From Sedimenticola sp. (GTDB lineage: Bacteria; Pseudomonadota; Gammaproteobacteria; Chromatiales; Chromatiaceae), in the NCBI GenBank assembly GCA_026984735.1, contig JALSRN010000079.1:1-64000 (forward strand): a DNA stretch of 64,000 nt. The letters are read 5' to 3'. Positions within the stretch are counted from its first letter, which is position 1. Each line of letters starts with the position of its first letter. Below the pieces are notes generated by a model that worked only from the letters and a program-made list of their open reading frames with translations, was not told the origin of the DNA and did no database searches. A program made the translations under genes and the position numbers. Of the stretch, positions 45,997 through 55,388 are shown in pieces.

Positions 45997-46020
45997 GGCG
46001 TCTGGTAAAATTGAGACGCC
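45997..46020. other. Stem-loop between gltD and pmbA
   Basis: GGCGTCT / AGACGCC with a 10-nt loop, in the 177-bp convergent gap. No T tract on either strand, so terminator function is uncertain. The rest of the gap shows nothing. Confidence 0.35.
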
Positions 46021-46159
46021 TCCCTGGCGTCAAGGGATCTGGTAGTTGCCATGGGTCATCTTCAGTAGATGTACCGATAAAGGGGTGACACGTTCAGGTC
46101 CAGGGCGAGCGCGCCTGGCCAGTATAAACGGGAGATGATTCCCTGCTGGGGAACGCCTC

Positions 46160-47485
46160 TCAATTCCCGGCGATGGTCATCCGCGCCACCAGCCAGGAGC
46201 CGGTGCGCACGCTGCCAGGGATCTCGTCGTCGCTCCCCACCGCCACCAGGTCGCGGTAGATGTCGCGCAGATTGCCGGCGATGGTGATCTCTTCCACCGG
46301 ATACTGGACCACCCCTTTCTCCACCCAGAAGCCGGCGGCGCCGCGCGAGTAATCGCCGGTCACCGGATTCACTCCCTGGCCCATGAGTTCGGTGACCAGC
46401 AGGCCGCGGTCCATCCGCCGCAACAGCTCGTCGAGAGACGGTCCGTTCGATTCGATGGCCAGGTTGCGCACCCCGCCGGCGTTGCCGGTGGTGCGCAGCC
46501 CCAGCTTGCAGGCGGAGTAGCTGTCCAGCACGTAGCTTTTCAGCACCCCTTGATGGATGAAATCCTGGGGCCGGGTGGCCACTCCCTCGTTGTCGAAAGG
46601 GGCGCTGGCCAGTCCCCGGGGGATCAGGGGATCTTCGTGGATGCGCACCCATTCGGGAAAGAGCTGCTCGCCCAGGGTGTCGAGCAGGAAGCTCGACTGG
46701 CGATACTGGGCATGGCCGCGAATGGCGCCGATGAGGCTGCGCAGGAGGCCCGGAGCCACGTCGGCGCGAAAGATCACCGGCGCCTCGCGGGTGCCGAGCT
46801 TGCGGGCTCCCAGCCGGGCCACGGCGCGTTCCGCGGCGCGGCGGCCGATCTGCGGCGGCGGGGCCAGCTCCTCGGCGGCGCGCTTGGTGTCGTACCACCA
46901 GTCGCGCTGCATGGAGTCGCCTTCACGGCCCATCACCACGCAGCTCAGGCTGTGGCGGGTGGTGGGATAGCCCCCCAGGAAGCCGTGGCTGTTGCCGTAG
47001 ACGAAGCTGCCTTCGTCGGTGGCGAGGTTGGCCCCTTCCGAGTTGGTGATGCGCGGATCGAAATCGAGCGCCGCCGCTTCGCACTCCTGGGCGAGGGCGA
47101 TGGCGTCCGCCGGCTCCAGTTCCCAGGGGTGGTGCAGATCGAGGTCGGGCCAGTCTCGGGCCAGGAGCTCGGGATCGGCCAGGCCGGCGCAGGGGTCTTC
47201 CGAGGTGTTTCGAGCGATGGCGCAGGCGCGCGCCACCGTCTCTTTCAGAGCGGCTGGCGACAGATCCGTGGTGTTGGCCGATCCCTTGCGGCGGCCGAAA
47301 TAGACGGTGACGCCCAGCCCCCGGTCGCGGTGGTGTTCGATGGTCTCCACCTCGCCCAGGCGCACCGTCACCGAAAGGCCGGCGCTGGAGGAGACCGCCG
47401 CTTCGGCGGCGTCGGCGCCCAGCCGCTTCGCTTCGGCCAAGAGATCGGCCACCCGCTCCTCGAGCTGCTCGATGGTCAGGCTCAC
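46160..47485 (-). CDS. pmbA: PmbA/TldE metalloprotease-partner subunit
   Basis: 441 residues. Partner of TldD in the TldD/E protease that trims unfolded peptides, matures microcins and degrades CcdA-like proteins. Has the modulator-of-gyrase fold with VTGDYSRGAAGFWVEKG and no HExxH, as expected for the E subunit; the metal is held by TldD. Its start overlaps the tldD stop by 4 bp (ATGA). Confidence 0.96.
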   Translation of the reverse strand: MSLTIEQLEERVADLLAEAKRLGADAAEAAVSSSAGLSVTVRLGEVETIEHHRDRGLGVTVYFGRRKGSANTTDLSPAALKETVARACAIARNTSEDPCAGLADPELLARDWPDLDLHHPWELEPADAIALAQECEAAALDFDPRITNSEGANLATDEGSFVYGNSHGFLGGYPTTRHSLSCVVMGREGDSMQRDWWYDTKRAAEELAPPPQIGRRAAERAVARLGARKLGTREAPVIFRADVAPGLLRSLIGAIRGHAQYRQSSFLLDTLGEQLFPEWVRIHEDPLIPRGLASAPFDNEGVATRPQDFIHQGVLKSYVLDSYSACKLGLRTTGNAGGVRNLAIESNGPSLDELLRRMDRGLLVTELMGQGVNPVTGDYSRGAAGFWVEKGVVQYPVEEITIAGNLRDIYRDLVAVGSDDEIPGSVRTGSWLVARMTIAGN

Positions 47486-48924
47486 AAAGCAGTCCCTCCC
47501 ACGGTGATCTCGTCCACTTTGACGGTGGGTTGCCCCACCCCCACCGGCACGCTCTGTCCCTCCTTGCCGCAGGTGCCCACGCCGGGATCGAGAGCCAGGT
47601 CGTTGCCCACCAGGCTCACCCGGGTCATCACATCGGGGCCATTGCCGATGAGAGTGGCCCCCTTCACCGGCGCGCCCACCCGCCCGTTTTCGATGAGATA
47701 GGCCTCGCTGAGGGAGAAGACGAACTTACCGGAGGTGATGTCCACCTGCCCGCCGGCGAAGTTGACGGCATAGAGCCCCTTCTTCACCGAGCGCAGAATC
47801 TCTCGAGGGTCGTGGTCGCCGCCGAGCATGTAGGTGTTGGTCATGCGCGGCAGGGGCAGGTGGGCGTAGGATTCCCGGCGGCCGTTGCCGGTGGGCGGCA
47901 CCCCCATGAGGCGGGCGTTGAAGCGGTCCTGCATGTAGCCGCGGAGGACGCCCTTCTCGATGAGCACCGTCTCGCCGGTGGGCGTGCCTTCGTCGTCCAC
48001 GGTGAGGGAGCCGCGCCGGCCGGGCAGGGAGCCGTCGTCCACCACGGTGCACAAGGGCGAGGCCACCCGTTCGCCGATGCGGCCAGAGAAGGCGGAGAGC
48101 CCCTTGCGATTGAAATCGCCCTCGAGGCCGTGGCCCACCGCCTCGTGCAGCAGGATGCCGGGCCAGCCGGGGCCGAGCACCACGGTCATGGGGCCGGCGG
48201 GCGTCTCTACTGCTTCCAGGTTCACGAGCGCCTGGCGCACCGCCTCGCGGGCGTAGCCCAGGGCGCGATCCTCTTCCACAAAGAGGTCGAGGGTGGTGCG
48301 CCCGCCGCCGCCGGCGCTGCCCTGCTCGCGGCGCCCCTTTTGCTCGACGATCACCTGGACGTTGCAGCGCACCAAGGGGCGCACGTCGGTGGCCAGCCGG
48401 CCCTGCTCGTCGAGCACCAGGATCACTTCGTGGACCGCCGCCAGCGACACCGTCACCTGCTGCACTCTCGGATCGGCGGCGCGGGCCGCGGCGTCCAGGC
48501 AGTGCAGCAGTTCGATCTTGGCTTCATCCGGGAGGCTGCTGATGGGATCGTCCACGGGATAGAGCGGCGCCACGGCGCCGGGGCTGCCCACCGCGATGCG
48601 GCCCGACTGGCCGGCGCGGGCGATGGCGCGAGCGCTGGCGGCCGCTTCCAGAAGGTTCTCCAGGGTGGGCTCTTCGGTGTAGGCGAAGCCGCTCTTCTCG
48701 CCGCTGATGGCGCGCAGGCCGACGCCCCGCTCCAGGCTGAAGTTCCCCTCCTTGACGATGCCGTCGTCCAGCACCCACGACTCCAGCCGGTGGAGCTGGA
48801 AGAAGAGGTCGGCGGCATCGACCCCCGGACCGCTGAGGCGCTCCACCGTTTCGCGCAGATGATGTTCGCCGAGTTCCGCCGGCTCCAGCAGGGTTTGTCG
48901 GGCGATCTGCAATGAAGTTTCCAT
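47482..48924 (-). CDS. tldD: TldD metalloprotease subunit
   Basis: 480 residues. Zinc-binding HEAVGHGLEGD with both His and the Glu, plus the C-terminal Cys in GVGTCGKEGQSVPVGVGQP. Catalytic half of the TldD/PmbA heterodimer. Six bp after the nitrilase gene on the same strand; the pair tldD-pmbA is contiguous here, whereas in enterobacteria pmbA is elsewhere. Confidence 0.97.
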   Translation of the reverse strand: METSLQIARQTLLEPAELGEHHLRETVERLSGPGVDAADLFFQLHRLESWVLDDGIVKEGNFSLERGVGLRAISGEKSGFAYTEEPTLENLLEAAASARAIARAGQSGRIAVGSPGAVAPLYPVDDPISSLPDEAKIELLHCLDAAARAADPRVQQVTVSLAAVHEVILVLDEQGRLATDVRPLVRCNVQVIVEQKGRREQGSAGGGGRTTLDLFVEEDRALGYAREAVRQALVNLEAVETPAGPMTVVLGPGWPGILLHEAVGHGLEGDFNRKGLSAFSGRIGERVASPLCTVVDDGSLPGRRGSLTVDDEGTPTGETVLIEKGVLRGYMQDRFNARLMGVPPTGNGRRESYAHLPLPRMTNTYMLGGDHDPREILRSVKKGLYAVNFAGGQVDITSGKFVFSLSEAYLIENGRVGAPVKGATLIGNGPDVMTRVSLVGNDLALDPGVGTCGKEGQSVPVGVGQPTVKVDEITVGGTAL

Positions 48925-48930
48925 GGCCGT

Positions 48931-49761
48931 TCAGCGGCAGTGCAGCCGTCGGTGGTCCAGGCTGGGAAAGTTGTGGCGGGTGGCCTCCTGGAAGCTGCGG
49001 TCGATCTCCGCCAGCACCGGGCCGTTGCCGCTGGTCTGTTCCGCCAGCTTGGTTCCCCAAGGGTCCACGATCATGCTATGGCCCCAGGTTTGGCGCCCGC
49101 TGATGTGGAATCCTCCCTGAGCGGCGGCCAGCACGAAGCTGAGGTTTTCGATGGCGCGGGCGCGCAGCAGCAGCTCCCAGTGCGCCTCGCCGGTCATGGC
49201 GGTGAAGGCGGCCGGCAGCGCCAGCAGTTCCATGCCCTGGTCCACCAGAGCGCGGAACAGCTCGGGAAATCGCAGGTCGTAGCAGACCGCCAGTCCCAGC
49301 CGGCCGAAAGGGGTCTCCACCACGCAGGGCCGGTCGCCCGGCTCGATGGTCTCCGACTCCACATAGTGCTCGCCGGTTTGCACCAAACGGGCGTCGAAGA
49401 GGTGCATCTTGTCGTAACGGGCCACGCGCTTTCCCTGGTCGTCGATGACCAGGCAGGCGGCGCGCACCTTGTTTTCATCGGCGGTGGCCAGAGGCACCGT
49501 CCCCCCCACCAGCCAGAGGCCCAGTCGTTGTGCGAGCTGCGAGAGAAAGTGCTGGATAGGGCCGTCCTGGTCCTCTTCACGGATCTCCAGCAGATCGTGG
49601 CAGCGCGCGCCCATGAAAGCGAAGTTCTCCGGCAGCACCACCAGCCGCGCGCCTTGTCGCGCGGCGTGTTCCACCAGCCTCTCGGTTTCGAGCAGATTGG
49701 CGTCGACGTTGGAGCCGGAGGCCAGCTGGATGCAGGCCGCGGTGAATTTTTCTTCGGTCAT
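48931..49761 (-). CDS. Carbon-nitrogen hydrolase, Nit-type omega-amidase family
   Basis: 276 residues. The nitrilase catalytic triad is visible: Glu45 (VVLPENFAF), Lys118 (YDKMHLFD) and Cys160 (AVCYDLRFPELFR). Members of this branch (Nit1/Nit2-like) hydrolyse deaminated glutathione or omega-amides such as alpha-ketoglutaramate; the dGSH-repair activity is the likelier one for the Nit1 branch, but substrate cannot be decided by eye. Located between yhdP and tldD as in many gammaproteobacteria. Confidence 0.92.
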   Translation of the reverse strand: MTEEKFTAACIQLASGSNVDANLLETERLVEHAARQGARLVVLPENFAFMGARCHDLLEIREEDQDGPIQHFLSQLAQRLGLWLVGGTVPLATADENKVRAACLVIDDQGKRVARYDKMHLFDARLVQTGEHYVESETIEPGDRPCVVETPFGRLGLAVCYDLRFPELFRALVDQGMELLALPAAFTAMTGEAHWELLLRARAIENLSFVLAAAQGGFHISGRQTWGHSMIVDPWGTKLAEQTSGNGPVLAEIDRSFQEATRHNFPSLDHRRLHCR

Positions 49762-49828
49762 CGTGCGGGCAATGTAAGTCTGGATGCGGCAAGGATAACA
49801 TGGGCGGGTGGGGACGGGTTTTCATGGG

Positions 49829-49850
49829 GATTCCCGCTTTCGCGGGAATG
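49829..49850. repeat. REP-type hairpin
   Basis: ATTCCCGC-TTTC-GCGGGAAT, a perfect 8-bp stem of the widespread REP class (read as VIPAKAGIP-like peptides when translated), in the untranslated gap upstream of the nitrilase gene. Confidence 0.75.
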
Positions 49851-49920
49851 ACGAGTAAGTGGAATGACGAAGCATAGCCGAGATCCGGGATCCGGCCGCC
49901 GTTGCGGGAACGCCATTTCA

Positions 49921-50081
49921 CAGGATGTTGAAAAAGTCCTTCCCTGGACTTTTTCACCCACGGAACCGGAAAATGCGATTTCCCGGTTCCTTCATTTTCA
50001 ATGACTTGCAGTCATCGAAAATGGCGGCACATCCCTGTACCGCACACAGGCTGTCGAAAAACGCCGTTTTACAACAGCCTG
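49921..50081 (-). repeat. Multi-hairpin repeat, copy B (inverted relative to copy A)
   Basis: 161 bp, bounded by CAGGATGTTGAAAAA on the plus strand and CAGGCTGTTGTAAAA on the minus strand. It carries the same five hairpins as copy A; the central one is better preserved here, CATTTTCGATGACT / AGTCATTGAAAATG. It differs from copy A by about a dozen substitutions and a 2-nt GT insertion. It lies between yhdP and the nitrilase gene within an otherwise co-oriented cluster, so its RNA would be in the operon transcript. Confidence 0.8.
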
Positions 50082-50123
50082 TTGTTAATTTCTTGGTGAG
50101 CGGTTCTCGAGGTGGCGGCTCTT

Positions 50124-53100
50124 TCAAGGGGCCTTGGGCTCTTTCTTCAAAGGGGCCACCTGGGGGTCGTCCCAGGAGCCGGTGACCGAATAATACCTTC
50201 GTTGCAGACGTTCCAGCTTTCCGGAGAATGCCTGCTGGGCCAACAGCGCCACCAGCCCCCCCACGGGGCCTCCGGCCAGGGCGCCGGCCACCGGCAGGGT
50301 GGCGTCGAGGCGCGGCGAGACGGTCACCACCTGGTCGTGTGTGCGCGCCACCAGGTCGGTGCTGCCGGCGATGCGGATCAGACTGGAGGGGGCGTTGATC
50401 TCCAGGTCGTTGGTGTAGAGTTTTCCCCGTTCAAGTCGGAAGGTGCCGAGGATGGTGTCGAAGGCGAGTCCCTGCTTGTAGAGATCCTTGAAGTCCAGTT
50501 TGAGCCGCCGGCCCAGCGCGCCGAAGTTGAGCAGCCCGAGAATCCGGGCCGCGCCCGGCTTGATGTTGAGAAACCGGCCGGCGGTCATGTCGAGCTGCAA
50601 ACGCCCTTCGAGGCGGCCCAGGCCGAACCGGAACGGCGCCCCGCGCCAGCCGAGATCGAAGCTGAAGTAGGCTTTGCTGCCGGCGAGGAAGTCCATCCGC
50701 AAGCCGTCACGCAGAAAGCGTCCCATGTCGTCGGTGTTGAGGGTTCCGCTCAGATGGGTCTCCTGGCGCCCTTCCGCCCGAGTCCATCGCCCCTGGGCTT
50801 CCAGCCGGGCGATGCCGCCCCGCAGGCTGAGGGTCTCCACCTTCTGTCCCTCCGGAAGGGGGGTCGAACGAATGCGCAGTTCGCCCAGGTCGGCCTGGTT
50901 GAGCCGGAATCGGCGGCTGTGCAGATCGATCAGCGCCACCCGCCGGGGATCGATGGGCGAGTCGGCCGTCTCCTTGGACGCCGCTTTCTGGAGGGTCTCC
51001 AGGCGCAGCCGGTCCAGATCGAGTTTCAGCCGTTGCCGCCCCTTCTCCTCCACCAGCTCCACCGCTCCGGCGGCGGCCTCGCCGTCGAGAGTCCCGCGCC
51101 ATCCGCCCTGGGTCCGGCGGGCCTCTAGCTTGAGGGGGCCGGCCGGCAGTGGATAGGCTTCCAGGCGATCGGTCTTCAGCATGACGGAGGTGATTTTGGA
51201 ACCCCCTTTCATGGAGCGTTCCGGCAGCTCCTGAAGCCAGCGAAGCCAGGGCTGCAGCGGCAAGCGAGAAAAGGCGGCGAGCAGCTTGAGGGAGCGGTCG
51301 GGAGCGAGCGTGGCGGTGAGCCCGAAGCGCTTTCCCATGCGCAGCGTGAATCGATTTTCCGTGCCACCCAGCCGCATGCCGATCACCGTCTCCCGGGCCT
51401 CCTTCGCGCTCTTTCCCAGCGGCGGCGGCAGGTCGAGCGACAGACCCTGGAGGTCGGAGCGGAGCTGGAGCGTCACCGGCGCCTTCTCTCCTTTGCCGTG
51501 GTTGGGCAGTTCCAGCTCCAGCTTCATGACGGCGGCGCCATCGGCGTGGAGCGCGGTCAGGAGAGGGTAGTGGCGCCCCAGGGCTTGCGCCGGGATCCTG
51601 CCCCTGGCCGTGATCCGGGTGGAGCCGTCGTCCGGGGCGACATCGAGGATGACGGGCTCGCCGAACGCCCGGCCCGTGACGCCCTGGCCCCGGATGCCGT
51701 CGTTGTCGATCTTCAGCCGCCCGGTCAATCGGTCCACGACCAGGCGTTGCGGCGCCCAGGAGAAGCGGGCGTCGCGGAACGACAGAGTGCCGTCGAAGCG
51801 GTAATCGTAGCGCCGGAAGGGAATGCGCAGGGTGGCTTGCAACCGGCCTCTGCCTCCCAGTTCGATGCCTTCGATCCGGCGCGCCAGCCGCTTCTTCAGC
51901 GGCGTCTCGCGCAGCAGCCGAAGCTGGTCGGCCAGAGGGCCCTGCGCCACGCCGGATATCTCCAGCGGCGCCAGCGGCTTGAGAGAACGGATGCGCGCCA
52001 CGGCGTCGTGGATCTCGCTCTTGTAGAGCCGCGCATGGCCCACCTCGATCTCCAGACTGTTGTCGTGAAAGCGCACCCACCCTTCGGCGCCCTGGAGGGT
52101 GGGCCACTCCTTGTGGTAGGCCAGAGCGATGTCTTCCGCCCGGAAGAGCACCTCGAAGTGCCCGTCGTGGCGCTCGTGGAAGGGGAAGCTGGTAAGCGGG
52201 CCGTGAAGGATGAAGCTGCCTTGGGGCACTCGGCCGAAGAGGATCGCCTCGTCCAGCCATTTCACCAGCTTGGGTTTCATGATGCCCACCGGATAGTAGC
52301 GGGGGGCGTGCGCGCCGTCGCCGTCACGAAAGTCGGTCTGGATGTCCGCGAAGAGAGGAGCCTTCTCCTCTTTGGACAGATGCAAGCGGGTACGGGTGGC
52401 CAGATCGGCGTTTTCCGCCACCAGGGCCGGAGCGTCCAGGCGCCACCCTTTTTCGGTATGGCGCCAGGTCAACGTCCCTTCGAGCCGCTCCAGCTCGATG
52501 GGCTGGCGGAACAGACGGGGCATCTCCACCGCGGTCTCCTCGCTGTGGAGCTGGAGTACGACTCCACTGGGGTCGGCCATGAGTTCAGCCTGTAAGCCTC
52601 GCACCCCCGGCACGCTTTTCCAAGGGTGGACACGCAGGCCGGCCAGCCGGGCGCGGGCACGCCAGTCGACGGTCCCCTCTTTCCGTTGCAGGAAGAGACG
52701 AAGCCCCTCCACCTTTCCGGTGGGGGCGATGGCCGAGACCATTTCCGCCTGGGCGGGCGGCAGCGGCAGCCAAGGCACCAGGGGGGTGAGGGCGGCGAGC
52801 TCCAGCTTGGAGACGCCCAGCAGGCGGTTTTCGCCGTCGCTCCGCATGGCCAGTTCCACCCCTTGCAGCGGCGGCGCGCCCTCTGCCTGGAGCGCTCCGC
52901 CGGCCAACTGCAGCAGCCAGCCCGTCTGGGTGGCCTTGAACAGCAGATCGCCGGCGATCTTCTCCAAATGGAAGGGCGGCGCCTGTGGCCGGGCGGCCTG
53001 GATGTCGGCGAGTTGGAACAGCAACCGGGTGGCGCGGTGGCTGCCGTTCTCCCAGCGGCTCCAGGCCTCCAGGTCCATTCGCGCGGAGCCGATGCGCATG

Positions 53101-53801
53101 CCTCGAGGCAGGTAAGGCGCGAGCAGGGAGGCGGGCTCGAGCCCCCGGCAGCGAAGCCAGAAGCGGGCCGACCAGCGGGTGCCGCTGAGGCGTCCCCGGA
53201 TCTCGCCGCGGAGGCGCAGGTCGAGGTTGCGCGAGGTGACCAGCAACTCCCGGACCTCGCCGCGGGCGCGCAGCTGCAGATCGAGATGCCGCTCCACCAC
53301 CGTGGCGTCCCGCTTGCGGTCTTCCCAGATCACCGTGGCGTTCTCGATGCGCAGCAGGGCGGGCGGGGTGAAGCGGCCTCCCTGGCCGGCGGGCAGGCCG
53401 ACGATGCGGGTGATCCCCTGCTCGTCGCGCACCACCCGCAGGCGGGTTCCCTGCAGATAGAGGGATACCGGCAGCGTCTGGCGGAAGCGGGGCAGGGCGC
53501 CGAGCGAGACGGCGGCCAGCACGTTGCCCAGATGGAGCCGCTCTTTTCCTTTTCCCACCGACAGGTCGCGCAGCCAGATCCGGGGAGTGAAGCCCCGCCA
53601 GCGGGTCTCGATGGCGGCTACCTGGACCGGCATGCCGAACAGCCGCCCGGCGAGCCGTTCCACCTGGCGCGGATGGTGTTCGGCATAGAGCGCCACGCCG
53701 AAGGAGAGCACCTTCAGCAGCGTGGCCGCCACCAGGGCCACGAAGAGCAGCCGGAGAGTGAAGCGGGCCAGACCCCGCAGCAGCAGGCCGACGAAGATCA
53801 A
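50124..53801 (-). CDS. yhdP: YhdP family AsmA-like envelope protein
   Basis: 1225 residues. One N-terminal membrane helix (about 10-30), then a very long beta-rich periplasmic body of the DUF3971/AsmA-like type ending in the AsmA-related C-terminus (LEINAPSSLIRIAGSTDLVA ... VVTVSPRLDATLPVAGAL). YhdP is one of the bridge proteins that move phospholipid to the outer membrane. It starts with TTG, whose last two bases overlap the rng stop (TTGA), showing translational coupling. Usual rng-yhdP order. Confidence 0.95.
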   Translation of the reverse strand: MIFVGLLLRGLARFTLRLLFVALVAATLLKVLSFGVALYAEHHPRQVERLAGRLFGMPVQVAAIETRWRGFTPRIWLRDLSVGKGKERLHLGNVLAAVSLGALPRFRQTLPVSLYLQGTRLRVVRDEQGITRIVGLPAGQGGRFTPPALLRIENATVIWEDRKRDATVVERHLDLQLRARGEVRELLVTSRNLDLRLRGEIRGRLSGTRWSARFWLRCRGLEPASLLAPYLPRGMRIGSARMDLEAWSRWENGSHRATRLLFQLADIQAARPQAPPFHLEKIAGDLLFKATQTGWLLQLAGGALQAEGAPPLQGVELAMRSDGENRLLGVSKLELAALTPLVPWLPLPPAQAEMVSAIAPTGKVEGLRLFLQRKEGTVDWRARARLAGLRVHPWKSVPGVRGLQAELMADPSGVVLQLHSEETAVEMPRLFRQPIELERLEGTLTWRHTEKGWRLDAPALVAENADLATRTRLHLSKEEKAPLFADIQTDFRDGDGAHAPRYYPVGIMKPKLVKWLDEAILFGRVPQGSFILHGPLTSFPFHERHDGHFEVLFRAEDIALAYHKEWPTLQGAEGWVRFHDNSLEIEVGHARLYKSEIHDAVARIRSLKPLAPLEISGVAQGPLADQLRLLRETPLKKRLARRIEGIELGGRGRLQATLRIPFRRYDYRFDGTLSFRDARFSWAPQRLVVDRLTGRLKIDNDGIRGQGVTGRAFGEPVILDVAPDDGSTRITARGRIPAQALGRHYPLLTALHADGAAVMKLELELPNHGKGEKAPVTLQLRSDLQGLSLDLPPPLGKSAKEARETVIGMRLGGTENRFTLRMGKRFGLTATLAPDRSLKLLAAFSRLPLQPWLRWLQELPERSMKGGSKITSVMLKTDRLEAYPLPAGPLKLEARRTQGGWRGTLDGEAAAGAVELVEEKGRQRLKLDLDRLRLETLQKAASKETADSPIDPRRVALIDLHSRRFRLNQADLGELRIRSTPLPEGQKVETLSLRGGIARLEAQGRWTRAEGRQETHLSGTLNTDDMGRFLRDGLRMDFLAGSKAYFSFDLGWRGAPFRFGLGRLEGRLQLDMTAGRFLNIKPGAARILGLLNFGALGRRLKLDFKDLYKQGLAFDTILGTFRLERGKLYTNDLEINAPSSLIRIAGSTDLVARTHDQVVTVSPRLDATLPVAGALAGGPVGGLVALLAQQAFSGKLERLQRRYYSVTGSWDDPQVAPLKKEPKAP

Positions 53802-55252
53802 ACCAGCACCACGTCGTACTGTTCCTGGGTGTAGAGGGACTCGGGCTGCAGCCGGATGGGTTTGCCGATGAACTGCTCCAGCTCGGCCAGCTCCTGGGAC
53901 TCCTCATCGAGAAGGCGGTCGATCACCTCGGGCGAGGCCAGCACCAGCAGCGATTCGCTCTCGAACTGACGCGCCTCGCGCAGGATTTCGCGGAAGATCT
54001 CGTAGCAGGTGGTCTGCGCCGTCTTGATGTAGCCGCGCCCGCCGCAGGTGGGGCAGTTGTCGCACAGCACGTGCTCCAGCGATTCGCGGGTACGCTTGCG
54101 GGTCATCTCCACCAGCCCCAGGGAAGAGACCTCGCAGATGGTGGTGCGGGCGTGGTCCTTGGCCAGATAGCGCTCCAGCGCGCGCATCACCTGGCGCTTG
54201 TGCTCCTCTTCCTTCATGTCGATGAAGTCGATGATGATGATGCCGCCGAGGTTGCGCAGCCGCAGCTGGCGGCAGATGGCCTGCACCGCTTCCAGGTTGG
54301 TCTTGAAGATGGTCTCTTCCAGGTTGTGGTGACCGACGAAACCGCCGGTGTTGACGTCGATGGTGGTCATCGCCTCGGTCTGGTCGATGATGAGGTGGCC
54401 TCCGGACTTCAGCTCCACCCGGCGCGCCAGCGCCTTCTGGATCTCGTCCTCCACGTTGTAGAGGTCGAAGATGGGGCGTTCGCCCGGGTAGTACTCGATG
54501 CGCTCGGCGATCTCCTTGTTGAACTGGCCGGCGAACTGCACCGCCTTCTCCCAGGTGGAGCGCGAGTCGATGCGCACCCGCTCCACCTCGGGGCCGGCGA
54601 GGTCGCGCAGGGCGCGCAGGGCCAGCGGCAGGTCCTCGTGAAGGAGCTGGATGCCCTTGGCCTGGGCCGCCTTCTCCTGGATCGACTCCCACAACTGCCG
54701 GAGGAAGAGCATGTCGGTGCGCAGCGCCTCTTCGTCGATGCCCTCGGCGGCGGTGCGGGCGATGAAGCCGCCCTCCATGCCGTACTCTTCCGAGACCTTT
54801 CTGAGGATGCCTTTCAAGCGCTGGCGCTCCTGCTCCTCCTCCACCCGTTGCGACACCCCCAGCGTGGTGCCGTTGGGCAGATAGACCAGATAGCGGGAGG
54901 GAATGGAGATGTTGGTGGTGAGCCGCGCTCCCTTGGTGCCGAGCGGGTCCTTCACCACCTGCACCACCACGTGGGCGCCTTCGCGCACCAGCCGGGTGAT
55001 GTCGGGGCGGCCGCCGTTCCCGTTGCCGTTGCTGATGTCGGCGGCGTGGAGGAAGGCGGCGCGCGCCAGGCCGGCGTCCACGAAAGCGGCCTGCATTCCC
55101 GGCAGCACGCGGCAGATCTTGCCTCGATAGATGTTGCCCACCAGGCCGCGGCTGGCGGTGCGCTCGATGAGCACCTCCTGCACCACCCCGTTTTCGATGA
55201 GGGCGACGCGGGTTTCGGGAGGGGTGACGTTGATGAGGATCTCTTCGCTCAT
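53798..55252 (-). CDS. rng: Ribonuclease G
   Basis: 484 residues. N-terminal S1 domain (GNIYRGKICRVLPGMQAAFV), RNase E/G catalytic core with the two metal Asp in TTIDVNTGGF and IIIIDFIDM, and the zinc-link CPTCGGRG near the C-terminus. Endonuclease for 16S rRNA 5' maturation and mRNA decay. Length matches RNase G, not the longer RNase E. Confidence 0.98.
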   Translation of the reverse strand: MSEEILINVTPPETRVALIENGVVQEVLIERTASRGLVGNIYRGKICRVLPGMQAAFVDAGLARAAFLHAADISNGNGNGGRPDITRLVREGAHVVVQVVKDPLGTKGARLTTNISIPSRYLVYLPNGTTLGVSQRVEEEQERQRLKGILRKVSEEYGMEGGFIARTAAEGIDEEALRTDMLFLRQLWESIQEKAAQAKGIQLLHEDLPLALRALRDLAGPEVERVRIDSRSTWEKAVQFAGQFNKEIAERIEYYPGERPIFDLYNVEDEIQKALARRVELKSGGHLIIDQTEAMTTIDVNTGGFVGHHNLEETIFKTNLEAVQAICRQLRLRNLGGIIIIDFIDMKEEEHKRQVMRALERYLAKDHARTTICEVSSLGLVEMTRKRTRESLEHVLCDNCPTCGGRGYIKTAQTTCYEIFREILREARQFESESLLVLASPEVIDRLLDEESQELAELEQFIGKPIRLQPESLYTQEQYDVVLV

Positions 55253-55388
55253 GAGGCTGGTCTCGTCATGGTTTACAGGGCGGAGTCGATGGGCGCCCCA
55301 GGTTCAGGTCATCCTACGGCATCCGGACGAGGTTGTGCCAAGGCCGGGCGATCGCCCTGGAACGCCGGGGGGATGGGCGGCCGCCGCT

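Noticed and set aside
46062-46898. Minus-strand frame overlapping pmbA in another phase
   Set aside because: Low-complexity Arg/Pro/Gly translation; PmbA in the neighbouring frame is clear.
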